Part shown: positions 40,046 through 47,231 of the stretch, piece by piece
Numbering within the stretch: position 1 is the stretch's first letter
Layout: every line of letters starts with the position of its first letter
NCBI GenBank assembly: GCA_905202255.1
Contig: CAJKRH010000010.1
Span: 1 to 47,231 of the forward strand
Direction of reading: 5' to 3'
Length of the DNA stretch: 47,231 bases
Source of the DNA: an uncultured Ruminococcus sp.
GTDB taxonomy: Bacteria > Bacillota > Clostridia > Oscillospirales > CAG-272
Notes under the pieces: generated by a model
The model's database searches: none
Told to the model about the DNA's origin: nothing
What the model saw: the letters and a program-made list of their open reading frames with translations, nothing else
Program-made: the position numbers and the translations under genes

Positions 40046-41494
40046 ATGAAACCCGAATTTCCAAATGAAGAATATTTCATCTCGCTTGCAAACACGGCAA
40101 TACAGCCCTGCCGCTATATCCCACCGCGCGATATAGAAAATTTCGTCGACCTGCGGCTCTTTGCCGACGATGCGAAAGTCCTGAAAAACCCGCACAAGGG
40201 TTGGTACTGGCACTATATAGACAACGGTTTTCCCCGCGGCGAATATCGCGCCGACTGCGACGAAAACGACGCGCTCGCCGATTTTCCCTGCATGAATCAT
40301 CTCTATCTGCGCTTCGACTGGGGCGATATAGAGCGTGAGGACGGCGTTTTCGATTGGTCATATATCGACTCCGTGATAGAAAAATGGGGCGCGCGCGGAT
40401 TTAATTTTGCTCTGCGCATCTGCACATATGAAGGCTATGACAGCATCCGATTTGCCACGCCGCGCTTCGTTTTTGAAAAGGGCGCACATTGCTATCGCGT
40501 GCCGTGCGGCAGGCTCGAGCCGGACTATACAGACCCTGTTTATCTCTTTTATCTCGAGCGCTTTTTAGCGGAGGCAGGCAGAAAATTCGCAGGCAAAAAG
40601 TATATAGAAACAGTCGATGTCGGTTCTTTCGGTACATGGGGCGAGGGACATACGGCAGGCGGCACGAATATAAAATACGGTGCCGACGCGATAATAGAGC
40701 ATATAAAGCTGCATGAGAAATATTTCCCGAAAACCATCCTCATGCTCAATGATGATATGATGAATTCCTGCTGGGAGCGCGGTGCAGATGAAAATATGCG
40801 CATATGGAAATATGCCATAGAACACAAAATGGGGCTGGATGACGATTCCGTCTGCGTTTCGTGCTACTGCGGCAAAGGAAGCAGATATACTACCCTGCGC
40901 TCACCATGGATGTTTGCACCGATAGCGGAAAACGCGCCGATAACGCTCGAGCTTGAGCATTATCATATGATAAAACCGCAGAATTTCCGTGCGGGGCTTC
41001 CTTTTCTCGAGGCTATGCGCGAAACGGGCGCGACCTTTGCGGGATTTCACGGGTATCCGCGCGTCTGGCTTGCCGATAATCCGTATCTGACGGAATACGC
41101 GGCAAACAGGCTCGGCTATTTCTATTTTCTCTCGGGCGTCGGCTTTGAAAAAAGCGAGGGCGGGCTTCCCGTGCTTGAGCGCGGAAGAGAAAATACGCTT
41201 TCGCTCTATGTAGAAAACCGTGGTTTTGCGCGCGCATATTTCCCTTACAAGCTGAAAATAAAGCTGACAAAAAGCGGCTATGAGCACATCTGTGAGGCAG
41301 ATTCGGGCAATACCGAGTGGCTCGCTGGAAGAGAAACAAAGGCGGATATCGGCTTTGTCCCCGTGGGAGACGCAGGGGAATATTCACTTTCTCTCGGGCT
41401 TTTTGAGGATGAACGCCCTGTTTACTTCGCGATGAAAGAGGAGCGGCAAAGCGCCGACGGATTTGTGCATGTCGGTATGGTTGAAGTAAGATGA
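40046..41494 (+). CDS. Glycoside-hydrolase-like TIM-barrel protein (DUF4832-like)
   Basis: A 482-residue cytosolic protein with no signal peptide. Residues ~45-380 look like a GH-A type barrel (NPHKGWYWHYIDNGFPRGEY, LYLRFDWGDIEREDGVFDWS, DVGSFGTWGEGHTAGGTN, LELEHYHMIKPQN). The acidic residues in WGEGH and LELEH are possible acid/base and nucleophile. A C-terminal beta domain (~385-482) resembles the DUF4832 sandwich. It may hydrolyse an imported glycoside; the adjacent esterase-like hydrolase could remove acyl groups. Family placement is by resemblance. Confidence 0.75.
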   Translation: MKPEFPNEEYFISLANTAIQPCRYIPPRDIENFVDLRLFADDAKVLKNPHKGWYWHYIDNGFPRGEYRADCDENDALADFPCMNHLYLRFDWGDIEREDGVFDWSYIDSVIEKWGARGFNFALRICTYEGYDSIRFATPRFVFEKGAHCYRVPCGRLEPDYTDPVYLFYLERFLAEAGRKFAGKKYIETVDVGSFGTWGEGHTAGGTNIKYGADAIIEHIKLHEKYFPKTILMLNDDMMNSCWERGADENMRIWKYAIEHKMGLDDDSVCVSCYCGKGSRYTTLRSPWMFAPIAENAPITLELEHYHMIKPQNFRAGLPFLEAMRETGATFAGFHGYPRVWLADNPYLTEYAANRLGYFYFLSGVGFEKSEGGLPVLERGRENTLSLYVENRGFARAYFPYKLKIKLTKSGYEHICEADSGNTEWLAGRETKADIGFVPVGDAGEYSLSLGLFEDERPVYFAMKEERQSADGFVHVGMVEVR

Positions 41495-41498
41495 AAAC

Positions 41499-41524
41499 AA
41501 ATGGAAGCCGCACGGCTTCCATTT
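41499..41524 (+). terminator. Terminator of the hydrolase pair
   Basis: AAATGGAAGCCG-CA-CGGCTTCCATTT, a perfect 12-bp stem 5 bases after the stop codon. Confidence 0.85.
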
Positions 41525-41582
41525 CAGTCTGTCGAAAAAGTATATTTTACTGTAAAAACAGATAAAAGCATTTTTTCGTATA

Positions 41583-41715
41583 GCCTTCTCCTGCGGGAGA
41601 AGTGGGACCGCGATAGCGGTGGATGAGGAGTAAAATCGAAATTTTGACGCAAATATTGCTATAAATTGTCTTCAAACGCCTCATCCGTCGCGATAAACCG
41701 CGCCACCTTCTGCCC
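41583..41715. repeat. MITE-like element, right end replaced
   Basis: The left end is nearly identical to 39075-39140 (hairpin, ACCGCGATAGCGGT, GGATGAGG). The right arm CTCATCCGTC...GCCACCTTCT is present but breaks off at ~41713, where CCCCGTCTCGGCGACGCC of another repeat begins. The last hairpin is thus lost. Confidence 0.7.
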
Positions 41716-41822
41716 CGTCTCGGCGACGCCGTTCAGAGGTGGCTTCGCCACCCTGAACCCTCCTCTTCTTCACAGAAAAGTACGATAAAAGAAAAGTTAC
41801 TTTATGATTCTTCTCTTTCAGA

Positions 41823-42044
41823 GTTCTTTTCGCTTGTCCGAAAAGAACGAAAAGGACAAAAAGAGGAAGGAATTCCTCTTTTAAACACCTTCTGTCGCCT
41901 CGCGGCGACCGGTGCGAACAAAGTGCCCCGACCGTCCCGCTATAGCTTAACCACGGCTACAGGTTCGAAACGCTCAAGCGCCGACTCGGATTTACTGCTG
42001 TGCCATGTCAGGCTATGGCGAACCTCGCGGTTCAAGTTTGGGTG
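41823..42044. repeat. R2 intergenic repeat (copy B)
   Basis: Close to identical to 2476-2698, same orientation. Differences are scattered single bases that do not keep a reading frame conserved. Preceded (41715-41822) by small palindromes such as GGTGGCTTCGCCACC. Confidence 0.85.
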
Positions 42045-42130
42045 CGTGTCTGTGTGCGAACATAGCAAGATAGGGTTTATTTTGATAGTCCCGTCAGCGC
42101 ACAGACTAAATCCACGCCCGCCATGCACTT

Positions 42131-42525
42131 TCAGCGGGCGTGCAGGCAATGCGTGCACGAATCTGCTCGGCTATTTCGTGCGCTATGTTCGCACGCGTGG
42201 TAGTATGAGATTGCGGAGAGTGGTAAAACCGCCGACTTATTCTATTAGCCCTTTGCCGCACATACTCGCCACGCACTACTTCTTGCGACTAACTCGTGCA
42301 CGCCGCGGTGGTTCGGAAGGAGGACGGCGCGAGTCCTCCTTGCTGACTTTTGCCGCGCTTTTGGTCACTCAAAAGCGCGAGAAAAGAGAAGTATCTTTAT
42401 GTATCTCGCGGGCGAACAATGTTCGCCCCTACAATAAAAACCAAATCCCGCCAAAAGCCAAAACAAAAGATATATACCTTGTTCCTGTCTCGGCATTGCC
42501 GAGACAGGAGTATATTTTATCCCGC
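42131..42525. repeat. R3 repeat (copy E) with appended R1-like and palindrome units
   Basis: 42131-42380 is an R3 copy ending in the CGCTTTTGGTCACTCAAAAGCG hairpin, as at the window start. It is followed by a GGGCGAACAATGTTCGCCC palindrome unit (42408-42428), a short R1-like stretch (CAAAAGCCAAAACAAAAG) and an 11-bp hairpin CCTGTCTCGGC-ATT-GCCGAGACAGG (42484-42508) next to the gyrA stop. The last hairpin may act as a gyrA terminator although its T-run is poor. Confidence 0.75.
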
Positions 42526-45102
42526 TCAAATCTCATCCTCGTCGGAGGCGGGTTCTGCCGCTTCTTCCTCGGCTTCTTCCTCTGCCGCCTCGGCTTCTTC
42601 CGCCGATCTTATTTCAGCCGCTTCGGTCGCCTCCTCTTCGAGAGCTGCTTCCTCCGCTTTCTTTTCCTCATCGGCATGAACGAGTGTGAAGTTCACTACG
42701 CTCGCGCCCTCTGAGAGACGCATTACGATAACACCCGCGGTATTATTGCCGTAGGTCGGGATATCGGCGGCGGGAGTACGGATGATAACGCCCTCATCGG
42801 TGATTATCATGAGGTCATCCGTTTCGCAGACTGCGGCGATACCGGCAAGATAACCGGTCTTTTCGGAAATTTTATGGCAGATAACGCCCATAGTTCCTCT
42901 GCTGTGTGCCGTGAAGCCCTCGAAATCGGATTTCTTGCCGTAGCCCTTTTCGGTTATCGTGATAAGCTTCTTGCCATCGTCTATAACCTCGGCGCCGACG
43001 ACATAATCATCGCCGCGCAGGCGTATGCCGCGGACACCGCGTGCCGTTCTGCCCATGACGCGCGCTTCGTTTTCATTGAAGCGGACGGCTTTGCCCTCTC
43101 TCGTGGCGATAATGATATCGCTTTCGCCCGCCGTCTTGCGGACATAGAGCAGTTCATCGCCCTCATCGAGATTCATGGCTATCTTGCCGCCGCGGCGCAT
43201 GAATTCAAAATCCATCACATTGGCACGCTTGATAACGCCGTATTTTGTCACCATGACGAAATATTCGTTCTCGCCAAAGCCATCTATCGAGATAACGGAG
43301 GTGACAAATTCGCCCTCGGTCAGCTCCAGCAGATTGACTATATTTGTGCCCTTGGCTGTTCTGCCCGCCTCGGGTATCATATATGCTTTCTTGGCAAAAA
43401 CCTTGCCTTTGTTTGTAAACATGAGCAAGAACGAGTGGCTGTTTACTACCATAACATCGACAACATCGTCCTCATCTTTTGTTTTCATGCCGATAATGCC
43501 CTTGCCGCCGCGGCGCTGTGCCGTATATTCGCGGGCAGGCATACGCTTGAAGTAACCGCCGCGCGTTGCCGTTATAACACAGTTGTGGCGCTCGATAAGA
43601 TCTTCAAGCACTATCTCATTTTCTGCTTCTTCTATTCTCGTGCGGCGTTCATCGCCGAATTTTGCCTTGATATCGAGCATTTCTTCCTTGATAATGCCGA
43701 TAAGCTTGCTCTCGTCGGCAAGAATGGAGCGAAGCTCGGCAATAAGTGCGCAGAGCCTGTCCAGCTCGTCCTCAATCTTGACTGTTTCGAGATTTGAGAG
43801 CTTGCCGAGCTGCATCTCCACGATAGCCTGCGTCTGCGCGTCGTCCAGACCGAAACGAAGCGTCAGCTGTTCCTTGGCATCGGGAATGGACTTGGAACCG
43901 CGGATTATGGCGATAACCTCGTCGATATTTTCTATGGCAATCTTGAGTCCCTCGAGGATATGTGCGCGCTTTGTCGCCTTTTCCAGCTCAAACTGTGTTC
44001 TGCGGCGCACTACCTCCTCCTGATGCTTTATATAAACGGAGAGCAGCTCCTTCAGCCCGAGCACTTTCGGCTCGCCGTCCACGAGCGCGAGCATATTGAC
44101 GGCGCAGGTGTCCTGAAGCTGGGTGTATTTATAGAGCTGATTGAGTATTACCTGCCCGTTTGCATCGCGGCGGTATTCTATGACAATCTTCATGCCGTGT
44201 CTGCCCGATTCGTCGCGCAGGGCGGTGATGCCCTCCACGCGCTTGTCCTTGACAAGGTTGGCAATGCTTTCCACAAGCATGGATTTATTTACCTGATAGG
44301 GGATTTCGTATATTTCTATTCTGCGCTTGTCCTCAAAAACCTCGGCGCGCGCGCGAACCGTTATTTTGCCTCTGCCCGTGGCATAGGCTTCATAAATGCC
44401 CGCCGTGCCGTGGATGGTCGCATAGGTAGGGAAGTCCGGTCCTTTGATGAATGTCATCAGATCGCGCACATCCGCGTCGGGATGCTCCATCAGATATATC
44501 GTGCCGTCGATGACCTCGCCGAGATTATGCGGGGGAACATTCGTCGCCATACCGACGGCGATACCGACGGAACCGTTGACAAGCAGATTGGGGAAGCGGG
44601 AGGGAAGTACCTCCGGCTCTTTTCTTGTGTTGTCAAAATTGGGGACAAAGTTTACTACATCCTTTTCGATATCGGCAAGCATGAGATTTGCCAGCTTCGC
44701 CATTCTCGCCTCGGTATAACGGTAGGCGGCAGCGCCGTCGCCGTCGATATTGCCGAAGTTTCCGTGACCCTCTACGAGCGGATAGCGAAGCGAGAAAGGC
44801 TGCGCCAGACGCACCATCGAGTCATATACCGCGGTATCGCCGTGCGGATGATATCTGCCCAGCACATTACCGACGGTGGTCGCCGATTTGCGGAAGGGAT
44901 TTTCATATGTGAGCTTGTCCTCGTACATCGCATAGAGTATACGGCGGTGTACGGGCTTGAGTCCGTCTCTCGCGTCGGGGAGCGCACGGGATATGATAAC
45001 CGACATCGCATATTCCATGAAGGATTTTTTTACTTCCTTTTCCATTTTGATATCGACTATCTTCTGGTCCTTAAATTCTATATTTTGCTGTTTGTTATCC
45101 AC
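42526..45102 (-). CDS. gyrA: DNA gyrase subunit A
   Basis: An 858-residue gyrase A. The GTG start follows AAAGGAG by 8 bases. Catalytic Tyr129 lies in AYRYTEARM. The quinolone region reads HPHGDTAVYD, with Thr90 at the E. coli Ser83 position and Asp kept at the 87 position, as in wild-type Clostridia. The six-blade C-terminal domain has the gyrase-defining box QRRGGKG. The last ~50 residues are an extreme Glu/Ala tail (EEKKAEEAALEEEATEAAEI and on). Acidic tails tune DNA wrapping in other gyrases. It is 18 bases after gyrB. Confidence 0.97.
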   Translation of the reverse strand: MDNKQQNIEFKDQKIVDIKMEKEVKKSFMEYAMSVIISRALPDARDGLKPVHRRILYAMYEDKLTYENPFRKSATTVGNVLGRYHPHGDTAVYDSMVRLAQPFSLRYPLVEGHGNFGNIDGDGAAAYRYTEARMAKLANLMLADIEKDVVNFVPNFDNTRKEPEVLPSRFPNLLVNGSVGIAVGMATNVPPHNLGEVIDGTIYLMEHPDADVRDLMTFIKGPDFPTYATIHGTAGIYEAYATGRGKITVRARAEVFEDKRRIEIYEIPYQVNKSMLVESIANLVKDKRVEGITALRDESGRHGMKIVIEYRRDANGQVILNQLYKYTQLQDTCAVNMLALVDGEPKVLGLKELLSVYIKHQEEVVRRRTQFELEKATKRAHILEGLKIAIENIDEVIAIIRGSKSIPDAKEQLTLRFGLDDAQTQAIVEMQLGKLSNLETVKIEDELDRLCALIAELRSILADESKLIGIIKEEMLDIKAKFGDERRTRIEEAENEIVLEDLIERHNCVITATRGGYFKRMPAREYTAQRRGGKGIIGMKTKDEDDVVDVMVVNSHSFLLMFTNKGKVFAKKAYMIPEAGRTAKGTNIVNLLELTEGEFVTSVISIDGFGENEYFVMVTKYGVIKRANVMDFEFMRRGGKIAMNLDEGDELLYVRKTAGESDIIIATREGKAVRFNENEARVMGRTARGVRGIRLRGDDYVVGAEVIDDGKKLITITEKGYGKKSDFEGFTAHSRGTMGVICHKISEKTGYLAGIAAVCETDDLMIITDEGVIIRTPAADIPTYGNNTAGVIVMRLSEGASVVNFTLVHADEEKKAEEAALEEEATEAAEIRSAEEAEAAEEEAEEEAAEPASDEDEI

Positions 45103-45120
45103 TTTTTCTGCTCCTTTCGC

Positions 45121-47052
45121 TTAAATGTCGAGATTTTCGACGAGCTTTGCGTTCTCTTCGATAAAGCGGCGGCGCGGAACGACATCGTCGCCCATCAGAA
45201 CGGAAAATACCTCGTCGCAGGCGATGGCATCCTCTATCGTCACGCGCAGAAGCGTTCTTCTCTCGGGATCCATTGTGGTTTCCCAGAGCTGTTCCTTGTC
45301 CATTTCGCCGAGACCTTTGTATCTCTCGGCGCGTACATTGCCGCCCATCTCGGCGATTATTCTGTCGCGCTCGTCGTCGGAGAAAGCATAGCGTTCCTGC
45401 TTGCCTTTTATCACCTTATAGAGCGGAGGCTGCGCCGCATAGACATGACCCTCTTCTATGAGTTTCTTCATATGGCGGAAGAAGAATGTGAGCAGGAGTA
45501 TGCGTATATGCGAACCGTCGACATCGGCATCCGCCATTATGATGATCTTGCCGTAGCGGAGCTTTGCCATATCAAATTCATCGCCTATGCCGCAACCCAG
45601 CGCCTGAATAATCGGTATGAGCGACTGATTGGAATAAACCTTGTCAAGTCGGCTCTTTTCCACATTGAGAACCTTGCCGCGCAGAGGCAGTATCGCCTGA
45701 TATCGGCTGTCGCGCCCGTCCTTGGCACTGCCGCCTGCGGAGTCTCCCTCTACAAGGAAAAGCTCTGTCAGCTCCGTGCTCTTTTCATGGCAGTCGGCGA
45801 GCTTGCCGGGGAGCGAGAAGCCTTCGAGTGCGCCTTTTCTGCGCGTTGCCTCTCTTGCCTTTCTTGCCGCTTCTCTCGCGTTGGAGGCGGCTATTGCCTT
45901 TTCTATTATCGCCTTGCCGACGGCGGGGTTTTCTTCGAGATATTCGTCGAGTTTCTCGGAGACGAGCGCATAAACAAAGCTTCTTATCTCGCTGTTGCCG
46001 AGTTTTGCTTTCGTCTGGCTTTCAAACTGCGCGTCCGGCAGTTTGACGGAGATAACGGCGCAGAGACCCTCGCGCACATCGTCGCCCGTGAGGTCCTTGT
46101 CCTCCTGCTTCATCACCTTTATCTTGCGCGCATAGTTATTGAGAACCTTTGTCAGCGCGGTTTTGAAGCCTACCTCATGCGTACCGCCCTCGATGGTTGC
46201 CATATTGTTGGCAAAGGTAACTATTGTATCGGCATAGGTATCGTTGTATTGCAGAGCAATCTCGGCTGTGAGGTCGCCCTTTTCCCCGCGGATGTATATA
46301 ACATCGGGGTGTATCATATTGCAGTGCTTGACGGAGTTGAGATATTCGACGAAACTGCGTATACCGCCCTCGTAATGAAGCGTAGCGGTTTTCGGCTCTT
46401 CGCCTCTCTCGTCTGTCAGTATAATCTTGACGCCCGCATTGAGGAATGCCTGCTCGCGCATGCGGGCATAAACGGTATCAAAGCTGAAATCCGTTTCCTC
46501 AAATATGGTCGCGTCCGGCTTGAAGCGCACATAGAGTCCGTGTCTGCCCTCGCTCGAGCCTACCTCGCGGAATTCGCGGACGACATGACCCTTTTCAAAG
46601 CGCTCGGTATACATTTTCCCGTCGTGACAGTTTTCGACCTCCAGCCATTCGGAGAGCGCGTTTACAACGCTCGCGCCGACGCCGTGCAGACCGCCGGATA
46701 TTTTATATCCGCCGCCGCCGAATTTACCGCCCGCATGGAGCACGGTGAAAACAACCTCAAGCGTCGGCTTGCCAACCTTTGCATTGATGCCGGCGGGAAT
46801 ACCGCGTCCGTCATCGCGCACGGAGCATGAGCCGTCGCTGTGGAGTGTCACCTCGATTTTGTCGCAGAAGCCCGCCATTGCCTCGTCAATGGAGTTGTCC
46901 ACTATCTCGTTTATCAGATGGTGGAGACCTCTTGCCGATGTCGTTCCGATATACATACCGGGGCGCACGCGCACAGCCTCAAGTCCCTCGAGAACCTGAA
47001 TCTGACTGTCGTTATAGGCTGAGGCTTCTTTCAGTATCTTGTCTTCGGTCAT
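45121..47052 (-). CDS. gyrB: DNA gyrase subunit B
   Basis: A 643-residue gyrase B, usual Gram-positive length. The GHKL ATPase has EIVDNSIDEAMAGFC, DDGRGIPAG and GGLHGVGASVVNALS. The transducer follows, then the TOPRIM domain with EGDSAGGSAKDGRD, PLRGKVLNVEKS and metal-binding DADVDGSHI. The C-terminus ends RRRFIEENAKLVENLDI. RBS GAAAGGATT precedes the ATG. It is co-transcribed with gyrA. The usual recF/dnaN neighbours are not in view. Confidence 0.97.
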   Translation of the reverse strand: MTEDKILKEASAYNDSQIQVLEGLEAVRVRPGMYIGTTSARGLHHLINEIVDNSIDEAMAGFCDKIEVTLHSDGSCSVRDDGRGIPAGINAKVGKPTLEVVFTVLHAGGKFGGGGYKISGGLHGVGASVVNALSEWLEVENCHDGKMYTERFEKGHVVREFREVGSSEGRHGLYVRFKPDATIFEETDFSFDTVYARMREQAFLNAGVKIILTDERGEEPKTATLHYEGGIRSFVEYLNSVKHCNMIHPDVIYIRGEKGDLTAEIALQYNDTYADTIVTFANNMATIEGGTHEVGFKTALTKVLNNYARKIKVMKQEDKDLTGDDVREGLCAVISVKLPDAQFESQTKAKLGNSEIRSFVYALVSEKLDEYLEENPAVGKAIIEKAIAASNAREAARKAREATRRKGALEGFSLPGKLADCHEKSTELTELFLVEGDSAGGSAKDGRDSRYQAILPLRGKVLNVEKSRLDKVYSNQSLIPIIQALGCGIGDEFDMAKLRYGKIIIMADADVDGSHIRILLLTFFFRHMKKLIEEGHVYAAQPPLYKVIKGKQERYAFSDDERDRIIAEMGGNVRAERYKGLGEMDKEQLWETTMDPERRTLLRVTIEDAIACDEVFSVLMGDDVVPRRRFIEENAKLVENLDI

Positions 47053-47231
47053 TTTTATTGAATCCTTTCGGTTAAATTTCGTTGTTTATGTTGTTTTCGG
47101 TAATGAAAACGGTGAAGTTTTATTTAATGTGTTTTTGTTGAAAAATAACTTTTCCTCTATCGTACTTTTCTGCAAAGAAAAGTACCAAAAGTCATATAAG
47201 AGAGCGTTCCTCTCTCTTATATATCTCTTCC
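47053..47231. repeat. gyrB leader and start of an R3-type repeat
   Basis: 47053-47150 is AT-rich upstream DNA of gyrB with no clean promoter. From 47161 the GTACTTTTC...GAAAAGTAC hairpin and CCAAAAGTCA mark the edge of another R3 copy in the orientation of 5481-5706, running out of the window. Confidence 0.65.

Noticed and set aside
44820..44850. Thr90 in GyrA as a quinolone-resistance change
   Set aside because: Thr at this position is the normal residue in many Clostridia, and the neighbouring Asp is intact.
43960..46830. 956-codon open frame on the plus strand opposite gyrA and gyrB
   Set aside because: It is antisense to two certain genes, spans their junction, has no ribosome site and an unlikely Cys/His/Tyr-rich composition. 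Codon bias of the real genes explains the lack of stops.

Overview
The window looks like a chromosome segment of an anaerobic gut Clostridia bacterium (Oscillospirales/Ruminococcaceae-like), of moderate GC. Evidence: Firmicutes-type Shine-Dalgarno sites and sigma-A promoters with 17-bp spacers, a type III glutamine synthetase, a Thr at the GyrA quinolone-region serine position, a DUF11 protein of a kind common in Clostridia, and interspersed hairpin repeats of a style seen in this group. The assignment is by resemblance; no database was searched.

Layout. 1-8.4 kb: repeats, a secreted Ig/SLH-like protein (-), GtrA, mnmE-birA, a DUF11 protein (-) and a G5/M23 murein hydrolase. 8.5-22.1 kb: a mosaic mobile region. 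A mobilisation operon on the minus strand (small ORFs, MobC, relaxase, more small ORFs, large serine recombinase) is followed by AT-richer cargo. The cargo is a LysR regulator with a KdpD/KdpE-like two-component system (no kdpFABC nearby), an Lgt-like protein with two half-size chromate-family transporters, and a Trk/Ktr potassium channel with its RCK subunit and a small membrane protein. A sigma-region-4 protein gene, apparently split by one in-frame TAA, and an intact tRNA-Thr(GGT) close the region. A 10-bp match between the tRNA 3' half and the 3' end of the recombinase gene is a weak att candidate.

22.2-28.0 kb: repeats, an XRE-family regulator flanked by two copies of a 70-bp promoter cassette (the second drives a short terminated transcript, a candidate small RNA or 41-residue peptide), a lipoprotein, type III glutamine synthetase glnN with a consensus promoter that runs straight into a terminator hairpin, and a membrane protein. 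28.1-30.7 kb: an ArsR/SmtB repressor and a His/Cys-rich P1B metal ATPase behind a promoter with an SmtB/CzrA-like operator. 30.7-34.5 kb: SIS-domain sugar isomerase/deaminase, tandem class II aldolase and a long PRPP synthetase. 34.5-39.0 kb: an overlapping amino-sugar operon made of a GlmM fused to an N-terminal XRE DNA-binding domain, a stand-alone GlmU-type acetyltransferase and GlmS; together they would make GlcNAc-1-P from fructose-6-P. 39.0-42.5 kb: a MITE-like repeat, an alpha/beta hydrolase with a TIM-barrel/DUF4832-like protein, then a kilobase of nested repeats. 42.5-47.1 kb: gyrB-gyrA on the minus strand, and another repeat starting at the window edge.

The strongest leads are the XRE regulator with twin promoter cassettes and a small transcript, the HTH-GlmM fusion in an operon without a glmS ribozyme, the promoter-proximal terminator of glnN, and the nonsense-split sigma-like gene. 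The intergenic repeats form modular families (called R1-R4 and a MITE-like family here) that account for most of the DNA without genes.
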